Assembly (NCBI GenBank): GCA_039819185.1
Contig: JBCBSK010000075.1
Coordinates: 1-17,107, forward strand
Origin: JBCBSK01 sp039819185
Lineage (GTDB): Bacteria > Pseudomonadota > Alphaproteobacteria > Rhizobiales > Tepidamorphaceae
DNA length: 17,107 nucleotides
Direction: 5' to 3'
The notes below the pieces were generated by a model that saw only the letters and a list, made by a program, of their open reading frames with translations, was not told where the DNA came from and made no database searches. Made by a program: the position numbers and the translations under genes. Within the stretch, counting starts at the first letter, position 1. The number at the start of each line of letters is the position of its first letter. This document shows, piece after piece, positions 7,130 through 13,727 of the stretch.

Positions 7130-7456
7130 GGCACGTCGCGGTCCTCCCATATCTGTCTGAGGTGCCAGCCATTCAGCGTTTAAGGCTGTCTCCCTCGGAC
7201 GTCTGAAAGGTTCCGTATGGAGGGTGCGCTCACGCGGTGGCACCTTTTGCGGCAATCCGATGCTGGCTTTTCGCGTAAAAAGGCGCAAAAGCCGGCGTTC
7301 TCCACGACTTCCTTGCCCTAATGCCGCGCCTTGCTTGAATGGTGGTGCGTTCATTGCCACCTAATCGACAACGCTTGTTGCCATCCGCGGACCGGCGGCG
7401 CACCATTGGTTTGGTCGCTGCACTGAGTCTCGCGGACCTGTCAGAAAGGACATCCC
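7130..7456 (+). other. clpX-lon intergenic region
   Basis: There are 327 bases without a gene. A weak terminator-like element for clpX has GGTGC (7223-7227)/GCACC (7240-7244) followed by TTTT. A stronger hairpin at 7265-7293 has GGCTTTT-CGC pairing with GCG-C-AAAAGCC, one bulged C and loop GTAAAAAG; it lacks a T-run, so it is not an obvious terminator. A lon promoter candidate is TTGAAT (7335-7340), 19 bases, then CCTAAT (7360-7365). The same bases (CTTGAAT...CCACCTAAT) weakly resemble a heat-shock promoter. Confidence 0.4.
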
Positions 7457-9898
7457 ATGACGGACGATACACCGCGCACAGCGGCTCCCGATCCCGCCGG
7501 CGACGTCTATCCGGTTCTACCGCTTCGCGACATCGTCGTGTTTCCGCACATGATCGTGCCGCTCTTTGTTGGCCGCGAGAAGTCGATCAAGGCGCTTGAA
7601 GAGGTGATGCGTGCCGAGCGGCCGATCCTGCTTGCGACGCAAAAGGAAGCCGAGGACAACGATCCCGATCCCGATCAGATCTACTCGATCGGGACAGTCG
7701 CGACGGTGCTTCAGCTTCTCAAACTGCCTGACAACACGGTCAAGGTGTTGGTCGAAGGTCAGCAGCGTGCCGAGATTCTGCGTTACACCGACCGCACGGA
7801 GTATTTCGAGGCGGCGGCTCAGCCGATCGAGGATGCCGATGACAGCGAAGTCGAGATCGAGGCGCTGGCCCGGTCCGTCATCGCCGAATTCGACAACTAT
7901 GTGAAGCTGAACAAGAAAGTCTCGCCCGAGATCACCGCCGCGGTCAGCCAGATCGATGACTTCTCCAAGCTCGCCGATACGGTGGCTTCGCATCTCGCGG
8001 TCAAGCTGCCTGAGAAGCAGAAGATTCTCGAAATGAAGACCGTCGCTGAGCGGCTTGAGCACATTCTCGGTCTGATGGAGAGCGAGATCAGCGTTCTCCA
8101 GGTCGAAAAGCGCATCCGCAGCCGCGTCAAGCGCCAGATGGAGAAGACGCAGCGCGAGTACTATCTCAACGAGCAGATGAAGGCGATCCAGCGCGAACTC
8201 GGTGACGAGGACGGCAAGGACGAACTCGCCGAGCTCGAAGAGCGGATCGCCAAGACCAAGCTGACCAAGGAAGCGCGCGAAAAGGCCACGGCGGAACTGA
8301 AAAAGCTCCGCCAGATGTCGCCGATGTCGGCTGAAGCAACGGTCGTGCGCAACTATCTCGACTGGATGCTGTCGATCCCCTGGGGCAAGAAGTCCAAGGT
8401 CAAGCACGACCTGAACAACGCCCAGGAGATCCTTGACGCCGATCACTACGGTCTTGAAAAGGTCAAGGACAGGATCGTCGAATATCTCGCCGTCCAGAGC
8501 CGGGCCAAGAAGCTCAAAGGGCCAATTCTCTGCCTCGTTGGGCCTCCGGGCGTTGGCAAGACCTCGCTTGGCAAATCGATCGCCAAGGCGACGGGCCGGG
8601 AGTTCGTGCGCATGTCGCTTGGCGGGGTGCGCGACGAAGCCGAGATTCGCGGCCATCGGCGGACCTATATCGGCTCTATGCCGGGCAAGGTCATTCAGTC
8701 GATGCGCAAGGCGAAATCGACCAATCCGCTGTTCCTGCTGGACGAAATCGACAAGATGGGCATGGATTTCCGGGGCGATCCGTCGTCGGCGCTTCTGGAA
8801 GTGCTCGATCCGGAGCAGAACTCGTCGTTCAACGATCACTATCTCGAGGTCGATTACGATCTCTCGAACGTCATGTTCGTGACGACGGCGAACACGCTCA
8901 ACATCCCGGCGCCGTTGATGGACCGGATGGAGATCATCCGTATCGCGGGCTACACCGAAGATGAGAAGGTCGAAATCGCCCGACGCCACCTGATCCCGGA
9001 AACGGTGACGGAGCACGGTCTAAAGGGTGATGAGTTCGCGATCGACGATGACGGACTGCTTACCGTCGTCCGCCGCTATACGCGCGAAGCCGGTGTGCGC
9101 AATCTAAAGCGCGAACTGGCGGCTTTGGCGCGGAAATCGGTCAAGACGATCCTGACATCCGACGAGACCACGGTTCGGATCAACGAGGAGAACGTTCCCG
9201 ATTATCTCGGTGTGCCGAAGTTCCGCTTCGGCCAGGCCGAGACGGACGATCAGGTCGGTGTCGTCACTGGACTTGCCTGGACTGAGGTTGGCGGCGAGCT
9301 GCTGACGATCGAAGGCGTCATGATGCCCGGCAAGGGCAAGATGAGTGTCACCGGGAATCTGCGCGACGTCATGAAGGAATCGATCCAGGCGGCCGCGGCC
9401 TATGTGAAGAGCCGGGCCGTTGATTATGGCATCGAGCCGCCTCTGTTCGACAAGCGTGACATCCATGTCCATGTACCGGAAGGCGCGACGCCGAAAGACG
9501 GACCGTCCGCCGGCACGGCCATGGCCACCGCGATCATCTCCATCATGACCGGTATCCCGGTGAAAAAGGATGTCGCCATGACCGGCGAGATCACGCTACG
9601 CGGGCGGGTTCTGCCGATCGGCGGGCTGAAGGAGAAGCTTCTGGCGGCGCTTCGCGGTGGCATCAAGACCGTCATCATCCCCGAGGACAATGCCAAGGAC
9701 CTGGCCGAAATCCCGGACAATGTGAAGAGCGGGCTTGAGATTATCCCGGTGTCGCATCTTGAAGGGGTGATCAAGGTCGCTCTAACCAAACAACCAGAAG
9801 CGATCGACTGGGTTGAACCGGTGACCGATGACGCGTCGGCGGCTGTGCCTGCAGACGACGATGCCGATGGCGATGCCGGCGGTTTGCGGGCGCACTGA
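7457..9898 (+). CDS. lon: Lon ATP-dependent serine protease
   Basis: Cytoplasmic AAA+ protease that degrades misfolded proteins and specific regulators. It has 813 residues, close to the roughly 780-815 of LonA enzymes. The substrate-binding LON N domain runs from about residue 17 to 210, followed by a long coiled-coil region. Walker A GPPGVGKT is at 362-369 and Walker B LFLLDEID at 425-432. The C-terminal protease domain has the catalytic dyad S684 (in PKDGPSAG) and K727 (in GGLKEK). The acidic/alanine tail after residue 780 is variable in the family. The start ATG 7457 has AAAGGA 7 bases upstream. It ends just before a strong terminator and is followed by hupB, a pairing conserved from E. 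coli to rhizobia. Confidence 0.98.
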   Translation: MTDDTPRTAAPDPAGDVYPVLPLRDIVVFPHMIVPLFVGREKSIKALEEVMRAERPILLATQKEAEDNDPDPDQIYSIGTVATVLQLLKLPDNTVKVLVEGQQRAEILRYTDRTEYFEAAAQPIEDADDSEVEIEALARSVIAEFDNYVKLNKKVSPEITAAVSQIDDFSKLADTVASHLAVKLPEKQKILEMKTVAERLEHILGLMESEISVLQVEKRIRSRVKRQMEKTQREYYLNEQMKAIQRELGDEDGKDELAELEERIAKTKLTKEAREKATAELKKLRQMSPMSAEATVVRNYLDWMLSIPWGKKSKVKHDLNNAQEILDADHYGLEKVKDRIVEYLAVQSRAKKLKGPILCLVGPPGVGKTSLGKSIAKATGREFVRMSLGGVRDEAEIRGHRRTYIGSMPGKVIQSMRKAKSTNPLFLLDEIDKMGMDFRGDPSSALLEVLDPEQNSSFNDHYLEVDYDLSNVMFVTTANTLNIPAPLMDRMEIIRIAGYTEDEKVEIARRHLIPETVTEHGLKGDEFAIDDDGLLTVVRRYTREAGVRNLKRELAALARKSVKTILTSDETTVRINEENVPDYLGVPKFRFGQAETDDQVGVVTGLAWTEVGGELLTIEGVMMPGKGKMSVTGNLRDVMKESIQAAAAYVKSRAVDYGIEPPLFDKRDIHVHVPEGATPKDGPSAGTAMATAIISIMTGIPVKKDVAMTGEITLRGRVLPIGGLKEKLLAALRGGIKTVIIPEDNAKDLAEIPDNVKSGLEIIPVSHLEGVIKVALTKQPEAIDWVEPVTDDASAAVPADDDADGDAGGLRAH

Positions 9899-9966
9899 GC
9901 ACGGAGATTCTGCCTCGGAGTCGGCTCAAGGCCAGTTTGAGTCGCTCAAACCCCTTGATAATCAAG

Positions 9967-9996
9967 GCCCGCGCCTATTTTGGGCGCGGGCTTTTT
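9967..9996 (+). terminator. Rho-independent terminator of lon
   Basis: A perfect 9-bp GC stem, GCCCGCGCC / GGCGCGGGC, with a 7-base TATTTTG loop (9967-9991), is followed by TTTTT (9992-9996). It lies 69 bases after the lon stop and separates lon from hupB. Confidence 0.9.
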
Positions 9997-10023
9997 GCAC
10001 GAATCACATAATGTCGGTGTTGG

Positions 10024-10058
10024 TTCGACCTGGTTCGCGGGCACTGTGTTTCGACCTG
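10024..10058 (+). repeat. Direct repeat TTCGACCTG upstream of hupB
   Basis: The nine bases TTCGACCTG occur at 10024-10032 and again at 10050-10058, a 26-base period, 49-83 bases before the hupB start. Paired boxes in a promoter-length gap may be a regulator site, but no known regulator fits. A TGCCGG/CCGGCA hairpin (10070-10086) follows in the presumed leader. Confidence 0.35.
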
Positions 10059-10106
10059 CGGACGTAACATGCCGGGCAGTCCGGCACTCATCGGAGGACA
10101 GTAGAA

Positions 10107-10385
10107 GTGAATAAGCAGGATCTGATTGACCACGTCGCCGACACTGCGAGCATCAAAAAGACCGAAGCTGCAGCCGCTGTCGATGCCGTACTTGACGGGA
10201 TTTCCAGCTCGCTAAAGTCGGGCAATGAAGTTCGGCTGACGGGGTTCGGCAATTTTGTCGTCAATGAGCGGGCCGCCTCCACCGGCCGCAATCCGCGCAC
10301 CGGCGACACGGTTCAGATCCCGGCCGCCAAAGTGCCGAAGTTCAAGCCGGGCAAGACGCTGAAGGACGCGGTCAACGGCGGTTGA
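10107..10385 (+). CDS. hupB: DNA-binding protein HU
   Basis: Small basic histone-like protein that bends DNA and organises the nucleoid. The 92 residues match the family. The HU/IHF signature GFGNFVVNERAASTGRNPRTG region spans about 46-66, including the R61-N62-P63 tip whose proline intercalates in DNA. It uses a GTG start at 10107, supported by an excellent GGAGGA ribosome binding site 8 bases upstream and by the family N-terminus MNKQDL. IHF subunits are the alternative, but the sequence and the position after lon favour HU. It has its own terminator downstream and probably its own promoter. Confidence 0.97.
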   Translation: MNKQDLIDHVADTASIKKTEAAAAVDAVLDGISSSLKSGNEVRLTGFGNFVVNERAASTGRNPRTGDTVQIPAAKVPKFKPGKTLKDAVNGG

Positions 10386-10413
10386 TCCCAATCCCCGGAT
10401 AGGATTTGACGGA

Positions 10414-10445
10414 GCGGTCCGGCGGTCATGCCGGGCCGCTTCTTG
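10414..10445 (+). terminator. Rho-independent terminator of hupB
   Basis: A 10-bp stem GCGGTCCGGC / GCCGGGCCGC (one G-T pair) with loop GGTCAT (10414-10439) is followed by the T-rich TTCTTG. It lies 28 bases after the hupB stop. Confidence 0.8.
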
Positions 10446-10504
10446 CATTGTGCGGTAGGGTGGCGTAGCGAATCTCGATTATGGCCGACAATGGTCACAA
10501 GAGA

Positions 10505-10580
10505 GGGCGGTTAGCTCAGCTGGAAGAGCATCTCGTTTACACCGAGAGGGTCGGCGGTTCGAGCCCGTCACCGCCCACCA
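10505..10580 (+). tRNA. tRNA-Val (anticodon UAC)
   Basis: A 76-base tRNA. Acceptor strands GGGCGGT (10505-10511) and ACCGCCC (10570-10576) pair fully, with discriminator A and encoded CCA (10578-10580). The anticodon loop TTTACAC in stem TCTCG/CGAGA gives UAC. D-arm (TAGCTCAGCTGG) and T-arm (GGTTCGAGCC) are normal. A run of five T begins right after the CCA. Only a poor promoter candidate (TTGCAT-N17-TAGCGA, 10443-10471) precedes it. Confidence 0.97.
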
Positions 10581-10868
10581 TTTTTGCCTGCGCGTTGCCG
10601 CCCGCCGAGCCAAGGCGCGGGGTCCGGTTCGAACTTACAGCTCTCCTCCACCATCCGCAGCGACCCTCCGTCACGATGGCAAGATCGGTTTTGGGGGATG
10701 ATGGCTAAAGCCCCAGCGAGGGGCCTATCCAACGCGCATGGGAAGGTCGCGCTGGTGCGACCGTTTCCGCAGGAGTAGGCGGCGGCTCGGCCCGCGTGCT
10801 GCGTCTCCCACCAGCCCGGCTCGCAGCGCAACACTTTGCTCCAACCAGGCGATCTGGTGTCAGCCATC
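10581..10868 (+). other. Gene-free stretch after tRNA-Val
   Basis: There are 288 bases with no supported gene. Short frames here lack ribosome binding sites and family resemblance. A GGTTCGAA string at about 10627 looks like a T-loop but the flanking bases do not pair, so it is not a second tRNA. I see nothing else. Confidence 0.5.
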
Positions 10869-10974
10869 TAGAGCAACTCCAGCGAAAGTGGGAACCGGTT
10901 TAACGTCCGGAGTTGCTATAAAACAAGTACTTAGAGCGCTTCCGGCTACTCGGTTTTCACCGGACGCGCCCTAG
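10869..10974. repeat. RIME1-like intergenic palindromic repeat
   Basis: This 106-base unit is bounded by TAGAGC and CCCTAG and is made of two palindromes. The first has AGCAACTCC (10872-10880) pairing with GGAGTTGCT (10909-10917). The second is an imperfect stem with 11 of 13 pairs between 10933-10945 and 10960-10972. The internal strings (GCGAAAGTGGGAACCGGTTT, AAAACAAG..., TTAGAGCGC) resemble repeats scattered through rhizobial genomes and known as Rhizobium-specific intergenic mosaic elements. RIME1 is about this size with two large palindromes. Recognition is from memory. Such elements are thought to be non-autonomous repeats transcribed into RNA hairpins. Confidence 0.7.
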
Positions 10975-11077
10975 ATGAGCGGGAGCATAGCGGCTTTCGG
11001 CCAAGCCCATAATCGCCTCGGTCTTATGACCAAGCCGGAAAAGCGCTGTGGGGCGTGCGATTCGGTTGCGAAGATGC

Positions 11078-11106
11078 TTGACGCTAAAAGGTGGCTCGCC
11101 TATGAC
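11078..11106 (+). promoter_or_regulatory. Sigma-70 promoter of tRNA-Asp
   Basis: TTGACG (11078-11083), a 17-base spacer, then TATGAC (11101-11106): five of six and four of six consensus matches at ideal spacing. The predicted start is near 11113, about 22 bases before the tRNA. Confidence 0.65.
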
Positions 11107-11118
11107 CCGGGGTCTTCG

Positions 11119-11132
11119 ACTGCTTCGGCAGT
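11119..11132 (+). other. UUCG hairpin in the tRNA-Asp leader
   Basis: ACTGC-TTCG-GCAGT is a 5-bp stem capped by the very stable UUCG tetraloop, ending 2 bases before the tRNA 5' end. It would lie in the precursor leader removed by RNase P. Confidence 0.5.
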
Positions 11133-11134
11133 TT

Positions 11135-11211
<77 letters not shown>

Positions 11212-11525
11212 TGTCACCCTGTTTTCGATGTCTTGTTCAGTGCACGGCCCGTAACGGCCGGCTGTGGTGGCGCGCGACGCTTGTGCCCAAAGCGTCACCC
11301 CCAGGCTATGGCGGTCTGCGCCTAACGCGACCGGCCGGGAGGGTATGTTCCCGGACAACGATGCCGATCGCGCTAACCTCATGACGCACAATTGAATATC
11401 GTAATTGTGCAACGGTATCCGATGCGCTTTGCCGCAGGCCTGGTCGTTTCTGGGCGATGCTGCTTGCGACGGCTCTGGCGGTCGGATAAGCCTATCTGTG
11501 ACTCCATGGCGATATGGGATGTGCC
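11212..11525 (+). other. Control region between tRNA-Asp and nuoA
   Basis: There are 314 gene-free bases. A hairpin GACGCTT (11276-11282)/AAGCGTC (11290-11296) without a T-run and a shorter CGGCC/GGCCG stem (about 11245-11260) follow the tRNA. The nuo operon promoter should lie here, but I could not identify -35/-10 boxes with confidence. The most striking element is the AT-rich palindrome listed separately. Confidence 0.4.
11386..11410. promoter_or_regulatory. Palindromic operator candidate upstream of nuoA
   Basis: GCACAATT (11386-11393) and AATTGTGC (11403-11410) form perfect 8-base arms around a 9-base spacer. It lies 116 bases before the nuoA start and is conspicuously AT-rich in a GC-rich genome. 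A dimeric helix-turn-helix regulator site is the simplest reading. The regulator is unknown. Confidence 0.5.
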
Positions 11526-11891
11526 ATGACGGACCTCGTCGTCGACTATCTGCCGATCGCGATCTTTTTCGGCATTTCGCTGGTGATCGCATTGGCGCTC
11601 ATGACAGCCCCCTTCCTGGTCGCTATTTCCCGGCCCGACCCGGAAAAGCTGTCGGCCTATGAGTGCGGCTTCGATGCGTTTGATGATGCACGGATGAAGT
11701 TTGATGTCCGCTTTTATCTCGTGGCCATCCTGTTCATCATCTTCGACCTTGAGGTCGCGTTCTTGTTTCCCTGGGCTGTGGCGTTTCACGAACTCGGCTG
11801 GCTCGGCTATTGGTCGATGATGATCTTCCTCGGCGTGCTGACCGTCGGGTTCATTTATGAATGGAAGAAGGGAGCACTGGAATGGGATTGA
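11526..11891 (+). CDS. nuoA: NADH-quinone oxidoreductase subunit A
   Basis: Small membrane subunit of respiratory complex I (ND3 homologue) at the junction between peripheral and membrane arms. It has 121 residues and three membrane spans (about 8-33, 62-84, 92-111). The ND3 loop motif YECGFD is at 45-50 with conserved Cys47. The acidic residues D74 and E76 in the second span correspond to those conserved in E. coli. I chose ATG 11526 (MTDLV) over ATG 11514, which adds four residues, because rhizobial homologues start at MT. The ribosome binding site is weak either way. It is the first gene of the operon and overlaps nuoB by 10 bases, implying translational coupling. Confidence 0.95.
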   Translation: MTDLVVDYLPIAIFFGISLVIALALMTAPFLVAISRPDPEKLSAYECGFDAFDDARMKFDVRFYLVAILFIIFDLEVAFLFPWAVAFHELGWLGYWSMMIFLGVLTVGFIYEWKKGALEWD

Positions 11892-12466
11892 TCGACAAGC
11901 CCACCGGCACCCTGGTGGCGCCGAGTCCGCAAGGCGCGGTAGACCCGCAGACCGGTCGACCGATTGGGGCAGAGGATCTGTTCTTCACCGAGGTCAACAA
12001 CGAACTCGCCGACAAGGGCTTCATCGTCACCGCGACCGATGATCTGATCAACTGGGCGCGAACTGGCTCGCTGATGTGGATGACCTTCGGGCTTGCCTGT
12101 TGTGCGGTTGAAATGATGCAGATGTCGATGCCGCGCTATGACTGCGAGCGGTTCGGCTTCGCCCCGCGCGGCAGCCCGCGCCAGTCTGATGTGATGATCG
12201 TGGCTGGCACGCTAACCAACAAGATGGCGCCGGCCCTGCGCAAGGTCTACGACCAGATGCCAGAGCCGCGCTACGTCATTTCCATGGGCAGTTGCGCCAA
12301 TGGCGGTGGCTATTATCACTATTCCTATGCGGTGGTGCGCGGCTGTGACCGTGTTGTTCCAGTCGACATCTATGTGCCGGGCTGCCCGCCGACAGCGGAA
12401 GCGCTGCTCTATGGCGTCCTGATGCTACAGAAGAAGATCCGCCGCACCGGCACGATTGAGCGGTAA
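11882..12466 (+). CDS. nuoB: NADH-quinone oxidoreductase subunit B
   Basis: Peripheral-arm subunit (PSST homologue) that holds iron-sulfur cluster N2, the immediate electron donor to quinone. It has 194 residues. The four cluster ligands are visible: tandem C73-C74 (LACCAVEMM), C138 (GSCAN) and C168 (PGCPP). ATG 11882 overlaps the end of nuoA by 10 bases and has AAGGGAG about 7 bases upstream, which decides the start over an in-frame ATG 7 codons earlier inside nuoA. It forms the quinone site with NuoD. Confidence 0.97.
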   Translation: MGLIDKPTGTLVAPSPQGAVDPQTGRPIGAEDLFFTEVNNELADKGFIVTATDDLINWARTGSLMWMTFGLACCAVEMMQMSMPRYDCERFGFAPRGSPRQSDVMIVAGTLTNKMAPALRKVYDQMPEPRYVISMGSCANGGGYYHYSYAVVRGCDRVVPVDIYVPGCPPTAEALLYGVLMLQKKIRRTGTIER

Positions 12467-12484
12467 GGCGAAAGTGAGGGGCTG

Positions 12485-13084
12485 ATGGACGAGGCGCTTG
12501 CTGATCTCCTGAGCTATCTCGAAGGTGCGCTCGAAGCGGACATTCGCGAGAACACGCTCGCTTATGGCGAGTTGACGATAGCGGTTCATGCGGCCGGTCT
12601 GCTTCGCGTCATGCAGTTCCTGCATGATGACCAGCGTTGCCAGTTCATCAGCCTGATTGATGTTTGCGGCGCCGACTATCCCGGCCGTGCCGACCGGTTC
12701 GACGTTGTCTATCATCTGCTCAGCCCGCGTCAGAATCTGCGTATCCGGATCAAGGTGCGCACCGACGAAGTCACGCCGGTTCCGAGTGTGGTGCCGGTTT
12801 GGCCTGCTGCCGAATGGTTCGAGCGCGAGGCGTATGACCTCTACGGCATTTTGTTTTCGGACCATCCCGATCTCAGACGGATCCTGACCGATTACGGCTT
12901 CGAGGGACATCCGCTACGCAAGGATTTCCCGCTTACCGGCTTCGTCGAAGTGCGCTATGACGACGAGCAGAAGCGGGTCATCTACGAACCTGTCCGCTTG
13001 ACCCAGGAGTTCCGCAGTTTCGATTTCCTGAGCCCTTGGGAAGGCACCGACTACGTGCTGCCCGGAGATGAGAAAGCGTCTTAG
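12485..13084 (+). CDS. nuoC: NADH-quinone oxidoreductase subunit C
   Basis: Peripheral-arm subunit (30-kDa homologue) with a structural and assembly role, no cofactor. It has 199 residues. The family signature is clear: EREAYDLYGILFSDHPDLRR followed by ILTDYGFEGHPLRKDFP. It is a separate gene, not fused to nuoD as in E. coli. It begins 18 bases after nuoB behind GAGGGG. Normally nuoD follows directly; here 643 bases holding two extra frames intervene. Confidence 0.96.
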   Translation: MDEALADLLSYLEGALEADIRENTLAYGELTIAVHAAGLLRVMQFLHDDQRCQFISLIDVCGADYPGRADRFDVVYHLLSPRQNLRIRIKVRTDEVTPVPSVVPVWPAAEWFEREAYDLYGILFSDHPDLRRILTDYGFEGHPLRKDFPLTGFVEVRYDDEQKRVIYEPVRLTQEFRSFDFLSPWEGTDYVLPGDEKAS

Positions 13085-13117
13085 AGGTATTCTGGCTGTT
13101 TGAAGGTTTAGGGTCGA

Positions 13118-13228
13118 ATGGAACTGATGATCGCTCTTGTTGTCGCAGTCATCATTTTACTTTGGATCATGGCCTTCAAGAAATGGTCAGGCAACACTCA
13201 TTACGGCAATGCGGGACACAGCCTTTAG
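13118..13228 (+). CDS. Candidate single-span membrane peptide, 36 residues, in the nuo operon
   Basis: I do not recognise this frame. ATG 13118 to TAG 13226-13228 encodes a very hydrophobic segment (residues 3-20, MIALVVAVIILLWIMAF) followed by KKW and a polar tail with two His. This is the form of a small inner-membrane peptide with its tail in the cytoplasm. AGGG 4 bases and AAGG 11 bases upstream are possible but imperfect ribosome binding sites. It begins 33 bases after nuoC, same strand, so it should be on the complex I transcript. It could be an accessory or assembly peptide of complex I, or a chance frame. Its position is the best argument for it. Confidence 0.5.
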   Translation: MELMIALVVAVIILLWIMAFKKWSGNTHYGNAGHSL

Positions 13229-13296
13229 TGGGTCGCCATGCCGAAAACAGGCATGCGCAAGCTGTTGACGAGAAAGCGAACTTGAAGGGGACACCC

Positions 13297-13725
13297 ATGT
13301 CGGAGGAACGGTCAGCGCAGTGTCTGTGCGGCGCGGTCAAGTTCCGCGCGACACCGACCAGGCCTGAGATGGGCGTCTGTCATTGCAGCATGTGCCGGCG
13401 CTGGACGGGCGGAACGTTCATGGCCGTCGAGTGCAAGCCGGACGTCAGCTTTGACTGCGGCGAGGACAAGGTTCAAGTCTATGCCTCATCGCCCTGGGGT
13501 GAGCGTGTGTTCTGCAGCATCTGCGGCGCGTCCTTGTTCTGGCGCACCAAGGATCGCAGCCACTGGTCGGTCTCGGCGCAAGCCTTCGACGAGTCAAGCC
13601 GGTTCACCTTCACAGCGCAGATCTTCATCGACGAAAAGCCGGCGAACTACAGCTTCGCTGACGAAACGATGACGATGACCGGTGCCGAAGTCTTCGAGGC
13701 TGTCATGGGCGGTAAGGAACACTAG
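13297..13725 (+). CDS. GFA/CENP-V family zinc protein inserted in the nuo operon
   Basis: A 142-residue member of the glutathione-dependent formaldehyde-activating enzyme (Gfa)/CENP-V fold. Cysteines C9 and C11 with C73 and C76 form the structural zinc site of the family. C28-H-C30 and C33 match the catalytic zinc ligands of Paracoccus Gfa. Family members bind glutathione, but most are of unknown substrate, so formaldehyde activity should not be assumed. ATG 13297 follows AGGGG by 6 bases; an upstream in-frame ATG at 13162 has no such site and its extra 45 residues look non-coding. The gene ends 2 bases before the nuoD ATG, and the nuoD ribosome binding site lies inside it, so it is tightly embedded in the operon. 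Confidence 0.9.
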   Translation: MSEERSAQCLCGAVKFRATPTRPEMGVCHCSMCRRWTGGTFMAVECKPDVSFDCGEDKVQVYASSPWGERVFCSICGASLFWRTKDRSHWSVSAQAFDESSRFTFTAQIFIDEKPANYSFADETMTMTGAEVFEAVMGGKEH

Positions 13726-13727
13726 AG

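Noticed and set aside
6449..7360. A 303-codon minus-strand frame over clpX and the clpX-lon gap
   Set aside because: Low-complexity Arg/Leu composition, no ribosome binding site, antisense to conserved ClpX.
7517..9016. A 499-codon open frame on the minus strand inside lon
   Set aside because: It is antisense to a fully conserved Lon protein; its His/Arg/Leu-rich composition is what GC-rich codon bias produces on the opposite strand.
10600..10660. Possible degenerate tRNA after tRNA-Val (GGTTCGAA near 10627), with a similar GGTTCGAG after tRNA-Leu near 3177
   Set aside because: The bases around the T-loop-like string do not pair, and no acceptor or anticodon stem can be built.
13162..13296. 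N-terminal extension of the GFA protein from ATG 13162
   Set aside because: It overlaps the small membrane peptide frame and has no ribosome binding site; ATG 13297 has AGGGG at good spacing and gives the normal family N-terminus.
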